Notes under the pieces: model-generated
The model's database searches: none
What the model was told of the DNA's origin: nothing
The model's input: the letters and a program-made list of their open reading frames with translations, nothing else
Shown here: piece by piece, positions 1 to 7,720 of the stretch
Layout: each line of letters opens with the position of its first letter
How positions within the stretch are numbered: position 1 is the stretch's first letter
Program-made: the position numbers and the translations under genes
NCBI RefSeq assembly: GCF_006442815.1
Contig: NZ_VFVL01000002.1
Span: 62,001 to 126,000 of the forward strand
Direction: 5' to 3'
Length of the DNA stretch: 64,000 bases
Source: Mesorhizobium sp. B2-4-3
Lineage (GTDB): Bacteria; Pseudomonadota; Alphaproteobacteria; Rhizobiales; Rhizobiaceae

Positions 1-122
1 GGCCGTGACAAGAGCGAATGACGTTATGACAAGTTTGAGCAAAGGCGCAAGCCCCCTTGCATGGGAACGTTCGGATCATGCTTGTGGGTCAAAAATCCAG
101 ACAATGTCGGATTCATTAGATT

Positions 123-134
123 ATTCATATGAAT
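123..134. promoter_or_regulatory. Palindrome upstream of the sugar operon, possible operator
   Basis: A perfect 12-bp palindrome (ATTCATATGAAT) lies in an AT-rich stretch about 190 bp before the start of the first gene of the sugar operon. The surrounding 1-320 region has no convincing gene. It could be an operator for the GntR-family regulator encoded in the same operon, but it does not match the usual HutC-type consensus and no second copy was seen, so this is a weak guess. Confidence 0.25.
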
Positions 135-320
135 CAGATAGATAAAGCGACATTCCCCTCACCGTTGCCGATCGACCGGCGGCCGCAAACGTCTTGGCGG
201 CTCTTGCGGATGGCATCATGTCGTTATAATGACTTTGTGGAAAAGCAGACGAGTGGCGACGAACGCCTTCGTGCCGCTTGCCGCGCGGACCTCAAAACCG
301 AAACAATGGGAGAACTGGCA

Positions 321-1592
321 ATGAGCATGCTTTCCATACACCGGCGCGCCGCGCTCAGCCTGATCGGCGGCCTTGCCGCCGCCGGCGCCGGTATCCTTAC
401 GACGCTGCCGGCCCGCGCCGACTCGACGGTGACGCTATGGAGTTGGCGCACCGAGGACGAGGCCGCGATGCACCGCATCTTCGAGGCCTTCGAGAAGAAG
501 AATCCCGATATCAAGGTCGACATCCAGTTCACGCCCGACGCCGATTACCAGAATCGCCTGAGCACGGCGCTGCGCGGCGGGCGCGGTCCCGACATCGCGC
601 AGCTCAAGGCCTATGGCGAACTGCAGCCCTTCATCGAGGGCGGCTACCTCGACGCGCTCGACGACAGCGTGGCGGAGCTGAAGAACATGCCGGATGCGGC
701 GCTTGGCGGGGCGCGCGGCCGCGCCGACGGCAAGCTCTACGGCGTACCCTATTCGGTACCGATGATGGGCGTCTTCTACAATGAGGAGATTTTTGCCGCG
801 CAAGGCATCGAGATCCCCAAGACCTACAAGGACTTCGTCGCTGCCTGCGAGAAGCTCAAGGCGGCGGGCATCACGCCGATCGCCAATGGCGGCGCCAACG
901 GGTCGGCCTGGGAGCTGGAGATCGGCGTCGGCGTCATCGGGCCGACGCTCTATGGCCCCGGCTTCTATGACGAGATGATGAGCGGCAAGGCCACCTTCGA
1001 GGATCCTCGCTATGTCGCGGCGCTGAAGCGCTTCGCCGAGCTGAAGCCATACTATTCCGACGGCTTTGCCGGCATCGACTACACCACCGCGACGCAGCAG
1101 TTCATCGGCGGCAAGGCGGCGATGTTCTTCGGCGGCTCGTTCGAGAACGGCAGCTTCAAGTCGCAGAACCCGAAGCTGAAATTCTCGATCTTCCCGTTCC
1201 CGGCCGACGACGCCTCGACCAAGCTCTACACCTCGGCTTTCTCGGACGGCTCCTACGGTCTCGTCTCCGAAAGCCAGAACAAGGAAGCGGCGACCAAGGT
1301 GCTGAACTACATGGCCTCGGCCGAGTTCGCGCAAGCCTTCGCCGACGAGCTCGGCTGGCCGCCGGCCCGCACCGACGTCACCGTCAAGGACCCGGTGCTT
1401 TCCAAGATGATGGAGATGGCGAAGAACTCCACGCCTTACCTGACGCTGGTCGGCTTCCGCTGGCAGACGCCGACGGCGTCGTCCGTGCTGCAGTCCGAGA
1501 TCATCGACATGGTCGAAGGCAATGTCGCGCCGGAAAAGTTGGCGGCCGACATGCAGGCGGCGGTCGCCACCTGGTTCAAGCCGAAGCAGTAA
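321..1592 (+). CDS. ABC transporter extracellular sugar-binding protein
   Basis: Periplasmic binding protein of the carbohydrate uptake family 1 (MalE/UgpB type), 423 aa, that captures a sugar or oligosaccharide for the two permeases encoded directly downstream. The N-terminus has a signal peptide with an HRR pair, a hydrophobic stretch and probable cleavage after ARA near residue 33; the twin arginine makes Tat export possible. The mature part opens with VTLWSWRTEDE, typical of this fold. The start at 321 is preferred over an upstream in-frame ATG at 129 because a GGGAG ribosome site lies just before it and the signal peptide then sits at the N-terminus. The substrate cannot be read from sequence; the downstream genes suggest a modified or amino sugar. 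Confidence 0.9.
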   Translation: MSMLSIHRRAALSLIGGLAAAGAGILTTLPARADSTVTLWSWRTEDEAAMHRIFEAFEKKNPDIKVDIQFTPDADYQNRLSTALRGGRGPDIAQLKAYGELQPFIEGGYLDALDDSVAELKNMPDAALGGARGRADGKLYGVPYSVPMMGVFYNEEIFAAQGIEIPKTYKDFVAACEKLKAAGITPIANGGANGSAWELEIGVGVIGPTLYGPGFYDEMMSGKATFEDPRYVAALKRFAELKPYYSDGFAGIDYTTATQQFIGGKAAMFFGGSFENGSFKSQNPKLKFSIFPFPADDASTKLYTSAFSDGSYGLVSESQNKEAATKVLNYMASAEFAQAFADELGWPPARTDVTVKDPVLSKMMEMAKNSTPYLTLVGFRWQTPTASSVLQSEIIDMVEGNVAPEKLAADMQAAVATWFKPKQ

Positions 1593-1624
1593 GACATTGC
1601 GCCGGCCGTTCTCATCAAAGGGAT

Positions 1625-1675
1625 GGAGTACGATGTGGTCCGAAAACCGCTTCACACTTTTCGGCATCATGCTCC
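1625..1675. repeat. Rhizobial palindromic intergenic repeat, type B copy 1
   Basis: Imperfect inverted repeat around a core reading CCGAAAACCGCTTCACAC. It sits between the binding-protein gene and the first permease. Almost the same sequence is found at 51546-51598 and a worn copy at 39607-39657. In this position it would form a hairpin in the operon transcript and could lower expression of the permeases relative to the binding protein, which is inference. Confidence 0.75.
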
Positions 1676-1711
1676 GGTCGGTCGGCGCTTCATCCCGATA
1701 GAACAGAGCGC

Positions 1712-2644
1712 ATGATCAAGCCCCGCCGCACGACCAGCCTTCAGCGCACGCAGCAGTGCATGGCGGTGCTGTTCATCCTGCCGGCCTTGGCCGTCTATGG
1801 GCTATTCGTGCTCTATCCGCTACTCATGTCACTATGGGGCAGCTTCTTCGCCTGGAAGGGGCTGCGCATGCAGGAGTTCGCGGGGCTCGCGAACTTCTCG
1901 CGCCTGTTCGTGTTCCCGAGCGGCGCGCGGCTCCACGGGGCGCTCTGGCACAACATCGCCTGGTTCTTCGGCATCATGGTGCTGCAGAACGGGCTCGGAC
2001 TGTTGTTCGCCTGGCTGCTCTTCCTGCGCGGCAAGGGCGCGGCCTTCTTCCAGTCGGTGTTCTTCTTCCCAGCTGTGCTCAGCCCCGTCATCGTCGGCGC
2101 GCTGTGGCGCCTGCTGCTGGCGCCCGGCGGCATCGTCGAATGGGCGCTCAATGGTCTGGGCCTGCATCAGGGCAGCCTGACCGTGCTCGGCAACAGCCAC
2201 ACCGCGCTTGGCATGCTGATCGCCGTCGACGCTTGGAACTGGATGGGCCTGCCGGTGCTGATCTATACGGCGGGCCTGAGGCAAATCTCGCCGCAGGTGT
2301 TCGAGGCGGCGAAGCTCGACGGCGCCGGCAACGCGCGCATGCTTTTCTCAGTCGCGCTGCCGCTGTTGATGCCGGCGCTCGGCACGCTGACGACGCTCTC
2401 CTTCATCAACACCTTCAACCAGTTCGACATCGTCTATGTGATGCAGGGCGTGCAGGGCAATCCGAGCTATTCGACCGACACGCTGGTCACCTATTTTTAC
2501 CGTCTGGCCTTCGGCGCGGAAGGCGCGGTCGGCATCACCGATATCGGACTGGCGCTGGCGCTCGGCACGATGCTGTTCCTCATCCTCGGCATCGGCACGC
2601 TGTTGATGCTGCGCTTCTTCGACAAGCGGACGGTCGAGCTATGA
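1712..2644 (+). CDS. ABC sugar transporter permease (MalF/UgpA type)
   Basis: Inner-membrane permease of 310 aa with about six transmembrane segments. The EAA loop that contacts the ATPase is visible as EAAKLDGAGNARMLFSVALP around residue 200. It follows the binding protein after a 119-bp gap holding a palindromic repeat, and its stop overlaps the next permease start by 4 bp (ATGA), indicating translational coupling. No ATPase gene is present in the operon, so the pair probably uses a shared MsmK/UgpC-type ATPase encoded elsewhere. Confidence 0.9.
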   Translation: MIKPRRTTSLQRTQQCMAVLFILPALAVYGLFVLYPLLMSLWGSFFAWKGLRMQEFAGLANFSRLFVFPSGARLHGALWHNIAWFFGIMVLQNGLGLLFAWLLFLRGKGAAFFQSVFFFPAVLSPVIVGALWRLLLAPGGIVEWALNGLGLHQGSLTVLGNSHTALGMLIAVDAWNWMGLPVLIYTAGLRQISPQVFEAAKLDGAGNARMLFSVALPLLMPALGTLTTLSFINTFNQFDIVYVMQGVQGNPSYSTDTLVTYFYRLAFGAEGAVGITDIGLALALGTMLFLILGIGTLLMLRFFDKRTVEL

Positions 2645-3498
2645 GCGCGCTGTCCTTTCAGCAAACATTGGCTATTCCGCAAAGACTGGCGCGGCTGCCC
2701 GGCTGGATCATCCTTTTGGTCTGGACGGCGGCGGTGCTTTTGCCGCTCTACATCCTCGTCATCTCCTGCTTCAAGACGACGGCCGAAATCTACGACAACC
2801 GGCTCGGCCTGCCGCAGAGCTTTGCCTTCGACAATTTCGTCCGCGCCTGGACGCGCGCCGATCTCGGCCACAATTTCATCAACAGCCTGATCGTCACCGG
2901 CGGCGCGGTGATCCTCACCATCGTCGTCTCGGCGATGGCCGCCTATCCGCTCAGCCGCTACAAGCTCGGCTGGAACAGCATCATGCTCGGCCTTTTCCTG
3001 TCCGGCATCATGCTGCCGATCAGGCTGGCCTCGGTCGAGCTGTTCACGCTGATGCGCACTCTCGGCCTGCTCGATTCGCTCACCGGGCTGATCCTCGTCT
3101 ATTCGGCGATCCGCATCCCGTTCGCCGTCTTCATCTTCGCCAATTTCATGCGCGTGCTGCCCTCCGAGCTCGACGAGGCGGCGCGGATGGATGGCGCCGG
3201 CGAGGTCCGCATCCTGTTCCAGATCGTGCTGCCGATGGTGAAGCCGGCGGTGTCGATCGTCGCCATCTTCACGGCGATCGCGGTTTGGAACGACTTCTTC
3301 TTCCCGCTGATCTTCATCTTCGACGACCGCTACAAGACGGTGCCGCTGGCGATCAGCGTGTTCGTCGGACAGTTCCGCACCGATTGGGGCCTGGTGTTCG
3401 CTTCGCTGGCGATCTCCATGGCACCGATCCTGATCATGTATTGTTTGCTGGCGCGCCAGATTCGCGAGGGCGTCGGCGCCGGGGGAGGCATGAAATGA
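2641..3498 (+). CDS. ABC sugar transporter permease (MalG/UgpE type)
   Basis: Second inner-membrane permease, 285 aa, of the MalG/UgpE branch. Six hydrophobic segments are visible, and the EAA motif appears as DEAARMDGAGEVRILFQIVLP roughly 180 residues in. The start at 2641 overlaps the previous stop (ATGA); a much longer reading extending upstream in the same frame is an artefact of overlap with the first permease. Its end overlaps the next gene by 4 bp, so transporter and presumed enzymes are co-translated. Confidence 0.9.
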   Translation: MSALSFQQTLAIPQRLARLPGWIILLVWTAAVLLPLYILVISCFKTTAEIYDNRLGLPQSFAFDNFVRAWTRADLGHNFINSLIVTGGAVILTIVVSAMAAYPLSRYKLGWNSIMLGLFLSGIMLPIRLASVELFTLMRTLGLLDSLTGLILVYSAIRIPFAVFIFANFMRVLPSELDEAARMDGAGEVRILFQIVLPMVKPAVSIVAIFTAIAVWNDFFFPLIFIFDDRYKTVPLAISVFVGQFRTDWGLVFASLAISMAPILIMYCLLARQIREGVGAGGGMK

Positions 3499-4235
3499 TC
3501 GAGGACAAGGTCTATGCGGCGCGCTCGATCCTGGTCGTCGGGGCACACGCTTTCGACGCCGAGGTCATCGCCGGACCGCTGGCCGCCGCGGCCGCCAAGG
3601 GCGGCGCCCAGGTCACCTTCCTGCATCTGTCGATGGGCGAGCAGGGGCATCCCTGCCTGATCCCGGAGCACTATTCGGCGCAGAAGGAGGACGAAGCGGC
3701 GAAGGCGGCGGCGCGGCTCGGCGTCGACATGCGCAACATGAAGCTGCGCGACGCCTTCCTGCCCAACGACAATGCGACCGCCCTGCAGGTCTGCGACGTC
3801 ATCCGCGAAGTGCGGCCGGAGGTGGTCGTCACCCACTGGCACGGCAGCTGGCACAAGGACCATCGCGCTGCGGCGCATCTCACCCAGACCGGCATCTTCT
3901 TTTCCGCGTTGCCGACGCTGAAGCGCGCCCATCCAGCGCACACGCCGCAGCTCTTGCTGTTCGGCGAGAACTGGGAGGATGACGAGGGTTTTCGCCCCGA
4001 GCACCTCGTCGATGTCAGCGCCGGCTTCGACGCCTGGCGGGAGGCCGTGATGGAATATGAGCTGGCGCGGGGCTTAAGCAGCTTTCCCTATGTCGACTAT
4101 TACAGCGCGCTCTACCGGCTTCGCGGCTGCCTGCGCGGCACGCGCCATGCGCAGGCCTTCGCGGCGGCCTCGCATTCCTGGAATGCCGGCAGCGGCCTTT
4201 TCGCGCCGCCCGCCGACCGGAGCCGCGAGACATGA
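3495..4235 (+). CDS. PIG-L family protein (LmbE-like), atypical active site
   Basis: 246-aa member of the PIG-L/LmbE fold, whose zinc-dependent members remove acetyl groups from N-acetyl amino sugars. The first metal motif reads AHAFDAE instead of the usual AHPDDE: the metal-binding His and second Asp are kept, but the first Asp, the general base in MshB, is Phe. The distal metal region HKDHRAA is present near residue 120. It may therefore be a divergent deacetylase or do something else. The start at 3495 gives a 4-bp overlap with the permease, and its end overlaps the ROK gene by 4 bp, tying it to sugar handling after uptake. Confidence 0.8.
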   Translation: MIEDKVYAARSILVVGAHAFDAEVIAGPLAAAAAKGGAQVTFLHLSMGEQGHPCLIPEHYSAQKEDEAAKAAARLGVDMRNMKLRDAFLPNDNATALQVCDVIREVRPEVVVTHWHGSWHKDHRAAAHLTQTGIFFSALPTLKRAHPAHTPQLLLFGENWEDDEGFRPEHLVDVSAGFDAWREAVMEYELARGLSSFPYVDYYSALYRLRGCLRGTRHAQAFAAASHSWNAGSGLFAPPADRSRET

Positions 4236-5104
4236 CACGGGTGCTGGCCATCGATCTCGGCGGCACCAATCTGCGCGCCGCGATCCATACGGGCGATGCC
4301 GGCGCTCTTGCGCCGCAGGTCCGCGAGCCGGCGCCGCAGAAGCTCGACGCGTTCGTGGCGCGCGTCCGCGCGCTTGCGGCCACCGGCGAAGCCGAGGCGC
4401 TCGGGCTTGCCGTGCCGGGCTTGGCCGAAGGATCCGTCTGCCGCTGGATCCCGAACCTGCCCTGGCTCGACGGCGTCGATATTGCGGCGCTGTTTCCCGA
4501 CCTTCGCGTGGCGGTCGGCAATGACGCGCAGATCGCGCTGCTGGCGGAAGCGGCGCAAGGCGCGGCCAAGGGCGTCTCCGATGCGATCCTGCTTGCGATC
4601 GGCACCGGCATCGGCTCGGCGGTTCTGGCCAATGGCCGCATCGTCGCCGGCGCGCATGGCGGCGCCTGCTCCTTCGGTTGGGCCAGCGCCGACATCAGGG
4701 ACCATGGCGAGGAGCGCAGCGGCTGGCTGGAGCGTGTCGCCTCCGGCCGTGCGCTGGACGCCCTTGCCGGAGAGATAGGACTGGCCGACAGCCGCCAACT
4801 GATCGCAGCCGCCAAGGCGGGTCAGCTTGCTGCGCAGACCCTGCTCGAGGTGCCTGCACGCCAGCTCGGCACGGCGCTGGCCGGCGCAGTCGGGTTGCTC
4901 GATCCGGGCGTCATCCTGGTCTCGGGCGGGCTTGCCGATGCGCTGGATGTGATCGCGCCGCCGCTGCTTGCGGCGCTTCGGCGTCAACTGCCGCCGCATA
5001 TGCGCGGCATCGACCTCAAGCCGGGATTGTTCGGCGCCCGCGCCGGGCTGGTGGGTGCCGCACTTGCCGGGCAGGCGGGCAGCGGGTGGAGGCAGATCCG
5101 ATGA
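4232..5104 (+). CDS. ROK family protein, putative sugar kinase
   Basis: 290-aa ROK-family protein (repressor, ORF, kinase), expected to phosphorylate the imported sugar. The phosphate-binding motif DLGGTNLRAA starts near residue 8, GNDAQIALLAEA lies near 95 and GTGIGSAVLANG near 125. The ExGH sugar-contact motif and the Cys-rich zinc loop of canonical ROK kinases are not recognisable; the matching stretch reads GGACSFG. There is no helix-turn-helix N-terminus, so it is an enzyme-type rather than a repressor-type member. It overlaps its neighbours on both sides by 4 bp. Confidence 0.8.
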   Translation: MTRVLAIDLGGTNLRAAIHTGDAGALAPQVREPAPQKLDAFVARVRALAATGEAEALGLAVPGLAEGSVCRWIPNLPWLDGVDIAALFPDLRVAVGNDAQIALLAEAAQGAAKGVSDAILLAIGTGIGSAVLANGRIVAGAHGGACSFGWASADIRDHGEERSGWLERVASGRALDALAGEIGLADSRQLIAAAKAGQLAAQTLLEVPARQLGTALAGAVGLLDPGVILVSGGLADALDVIAPPLLAALRRQLPPHMRGIDLKPGLFGARAGLVGAALAGQAGSGWRQIR

Positions 5105-5868
5105 GCGAAGCGAGTTTTCAGCAGCCCGACCGCAAGCGGCCCGAGCCGCTCTGGTATCAGGTGGAGGAGGCGATCCGCGCCATCGTCAAGAGCGGCGAAT
5201 GGGCGACCGGCGACCAGATCCCTGCCGAGGACCGGCTCTGCGCGCTGTTCGGCGTCAGCCGCATCACCTTGCGCCATGCGTTGCGCAATCTCGAGGAAAG
5301 CGGGCTGCTCAGGCGCGAGCACGGCAGGGGCACTTTCGTGCGCTCGGCCACGCTGGTCGCCGGCACGCGCGAGCTCACCTCCTTCACTCAGGAAATGGGC
5401 AATATCGGCGTGGTGGCCGGCTCGCGCCTGCTCGACTGCAGCCTGACGACCGCGAATGCGGCGGCGGCCGGCGCGCTGGAGATCGAGGAAGGCGACCCGG
5501 TGGTGCGGATCAGGCGGCTGCGGCTCGGCAACAACGAGCCGATCGGCATCCAGACCGCGCAATTGGCGGCCGCGCGGGTGCCGGGCTTCCTCGATGCCGG
5601 GCTGCTCAAGGGCTCGCTCTACGAGGCGCTGGAGCGCCAGTACGGCATCGTGCCGGTCGAGGCGCGCGAGAACTACCGCGTCGGCGTCGTCAGCGCGGCG
5701 GACGCCGAATTGCTCGACCTGCCCGCGGGCAGTCCGGCCTTCGTGGTCGAGCGCATCACCGTCGACGAGCGCGGTCCGTTCGAATTCACGGTCTCGGTCA
5801 TGCGCGGCGACCGCTACGAAATCCGTTCGACGCTGCGCGCCGGCCGCCTCCCGAACACCAGAAGCTGA
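5101..5868 (+). CDS. GntR family regulator (HutC/UTRA subfamily)
   Basis: 255-aa transcription factor. A winged helix-turn-helix occupies residues about 12-80 (for example LCALFGVSRITLRHAL, then REHGRGTFV), followed by a UTRA ligand-binding domain at about 95-245. HutC-type regulators bind small effectors, often phosphorylated sugars, and usually repress their own operon. The gene begins with a 4-bp overlap on the ROK stop, so it is part of the sugar operon and probably controls it; the operator is unknown. Confidence 0.9.
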   Translation: MSEASFQQPDRKRPEPLWYQVEEAIRAIVKSGEWATGDQIPAEDRLCALFGVSRITLRHALRNLEESGLLRREHGRGTFVRSATLVAGTRELTSFTQEMGNIGVVAGSRLLDCSLTTANAAAAGALEIEEGDPVVRIRRLRLGNNEPIGIQTAQLAAARVPGFLDAGLLKGSLYEALERQYGIVPVEARENYRVGVVSAADAELLDLPAGSPAFVVERITVDERGPFEFTVSVMRGDRYEIRSTLRAGRLPNTRS

Positions 5869-5890
5869 CACGATCAACAGGAGTACCAAA

Positions 5891-6682
5891 GTGTCCGATC
5901 TCTATATCCCACGCCTCACCGCTCTTCTCGAACAGGCTTCGAAGGCGAATGCCGAAGCCTTCGGCCAGGCGGCGAGCCGCTTCGCCGACACGCTCGAGAA
6001 TGGCGGGCTGGTGCATCTCTACGGCTCGGGCCATTCGGTGCTGCCGGCGCAGGAGATGTTCCCGCGCTATGGCAGCTTCGTCGGCTTCAACCCGCTGACC
6101 GACCCGCGCGTGATGTGGCACAACGTGCTCGGAGCCGGCGGCGTGCGCGAGCTCCTGTGGCTGGAGCGGACCGAGAAATATGCCGAGAAATTCCTCGACC
6201 ATCAGCCGCTGAACAAGGGCGATTCCATCATCATCTTCGGCCATAGCGGCCGCAACTCCTCCGGCATCGACACCGCGCTCTACGCCAAGAAGCGCGGCAT
6301 CTTCGTCGTCGCGGTCACCAGCAAGAACAATCTCGACAAGCCGGCCACGCATTCCTCCGGCAAGCGGCTGGCGGACGCCGCCGACCTCGTCATCGACACC
6401 TGCTCGCCGATCGAGGACGCGGTGGTGCCGATCGAAGGCTGGAGCCGCCCGGTGTCGGGTTCCTCGACGGTGCTGGCGATGATCATGGCGCATGAGCTGC
6501 TGGCGCGCACGGCCGAGCAATTGTCGAAGCGGGGCATCGAGCTGCCGGTCTTCGCCTCGCCGACCATTGCGGGCGTGACGCTGCACGACACCGATGTCAT
6601 CTACGGCGTCTACCGCGAACGCATGATCGAGGCACAGAAGAAGCACCTGCCGACCTTCCAGGCGACAATGCGCGGGGAATGA
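5891..6682 (+). CDS. SIS domain sugar isomerase-like protein
   Basis: 263-aa protein with a SIS (sugar isomerase) fold of the UPF0309 type. The phosphosugar-binding loops appear as LYGSGHSV near residue 40 and FGHSGRNSSG near 118. Such proteins bind amino-sugar or keto-sugar phosphates and act as isomerases, deaminases or etherases. GTG at 5891 is chosen as start because a CAGGAG ribosome site precedes it; the longer reading overlaps the regulator. As last gene of the operon it probably converts the phosphorylated sugar made by the ROK protein, which is inference from order. Confidence 0.8.
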   Translation: MSDLYIPRLTALLEQASKANAEAFGQAASRFADTLENGGLVHLYGSGHSVLPAQEMFPRYGSFVGFNPLTDPRVMWHNVLGAGGVRELLWLERTEKYAEKFLDHQPLNKGDSIIIFGHSGRNSSGIDTALYAKKRGIFVVAVTSKNNLDKPATHSSGKRLADAADLVIDTCSPIEDAVVPIEGWSRPVSGSSTVLAMIMAHELLARTAEQLSKRGIELPVFASPTIAGVTLHDTDVIYGVYRERMIEAQKKHLPTFQATMRGE

Positions 6683-6690
6683 TCAGCCTT

Positions 6691-6717
6691 ATGGGAGGCG
6701 CATCAGGCGCCTCCCAT
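6691..6717 (+). terminator. Hairpin terminator after the sugar operon
   Basis: Perfect 11-bp inverted repeat (ATGGGAGGCGC and its complement) with a 5-nt loop, 8 bp after the SIS gene stop. There is no U-tract, so it is a stable 3' hairpin or weak terminator. It also lies near the end of the convergent small gene at 6724-6906. Confidence 0.55.
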
Positions 6718-6723
6718 GAGCGT

Positions 6724-6906
6724 TCAAATCCAGCGCCGCCTGGTTGCGGAATGCCTGGGCGGCGCGTCATTCTCATCGGGATTGGGGATCGGCTCCTCGT
6801 CGGGCAGCCGATCCGGATCCGGCTCGCGCACCGGTTTCGGTTCCGGGATGGGCGGCGGCGTGGGCACGGGCGTGGGAGACGGGTCGGGATTGGGGAGAAT
6901 GGCCAT
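6724..6906 (-). CDS. Small proline-rich hypothetical protein
   Basis: A 60-aa very hydrophilic protein dominated by Pro, Asp and Glu (PNPDPSPTPVPTPPPIPEP, then repeated PDP/DEEPIPNPDE units). ATG at 6906 is preferred over the longer frame because GGAAGG lies 6-8 nt before it. There is no signal peptide or membrane segment and it is predicted disordered. The composition makes a chance frame possible, but the good ribosome site and lack of a better alternative support it. Confidence 0.5.
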   Translation of the reverse strand: MAILPNPDPSPTPVPTPPPIPEPKPVREPDPDRLPDEEPIPNPDENDAPPRHSATRRRWI

Positions 6907-7208
6907 CGCGTTTTCCTTCCGTTCGATGCCTTGGCAAGGCCTGCTGCGAATCCCAAAAACCGGGATGTCCTGCCCGACCTGAACTGATGGAGGTGACCGC
7001 TGCATTCAGACGCTTCGCCTGGAGCGATCGGCGGCGCAAGCTGGCAGAACGGTCGCGCCCGCGGATGGTTCCAACACGATCGGGCCCGCGCGACGGCGGC
7101 AGATAACGATCAAATGATTCTGCGTGCCTGTTTCGGCTCTTGCCGGCGTCGGTCGGCGCCTTAAATCCCGTTGTGGACGGGGGCCATCTGCCGACACAGG
7201 AGACGGCC

Positions 7209-7643
7209 GTGAAGCACCAAACCCTTGACCAGATCAACGCTGTTGCCGACGTTCATGCCGAAGCACCGGCTCTCATCGCCAATCGCGGCCAGCGCCTCGA
7301 GCGCTGGGCGCAGCTCCTTGAACAAAGTCCCGGCCGCCGCCTCACGGCGCTGGCGGGCACCGAATACGCCGCAGCCGATGTGCGTCAAAGAATGCGTATC
7401 GACGGCTCGGCGATCACCATCGCTTTCGAGGATCCGATCTTCCGCGCGCAAGGCCTGCGGGACGACACTTACGGCGAAGCCAAGCGCTTCTTCGAAATGA
7501 GCGACTGGCAGCTGCATGAAGTCGTCTGCCATTGCCATGTCGGCGCCAATATGCCGGCCCGCTGGGCGGCCTCGCGCGTGCGCGCGGCGATCTCTCCGGG
7601 CGCCGGCATTCTTGCGTGGCTGAGAGCGGTGTTCATGCGTTAG
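7209..7643 (+). CDS. Conserved hypothetical protein
   Basis: A 144-aa soluble protein with no domain I recognise. The GTG start at 7209 is chosen because an AGGAG site lies 6 nt upstream, and because the residues before it look like non-coding sequence. The N-terminal part is helical and charged (RGQRLERWAQLLEQ), the middle contains an acidic segment (GSAITIAFEDPIFRAQGL), and the C-terminus is more hydrophobic. It stands alone, convergent with nuoD. Confidence 0.65.
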   Translation: MKHQTLDQINAVADVHAEAPALIANRGQRLERWAQLLEQSPGRRLTALAGTEYAAADVRQRMRIDGSAITIAFEDPIFRAQGLRDDTYGEAKRFFEMSDWQLHEVVCHCHVGANMPARWAASRVRAAISPGAGILAWLRAVFMR

Positions 7644-7720
7644 AGCGGTTGCGTCGGCGGGATCGCGTCGGGCTCGATGGTTGACGGAGACGAAGGAGAG
7701 GCGCCGGGCTCTCCTCCGCG

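Noticed and set aside
435..1670. A 411-codon frame on the - strand
   Set aside because: It lies opposite the binding-protein gene and has Arg/Leu/Asp-rich low-complexity sequence with no motifs, typical of a shadow frame.
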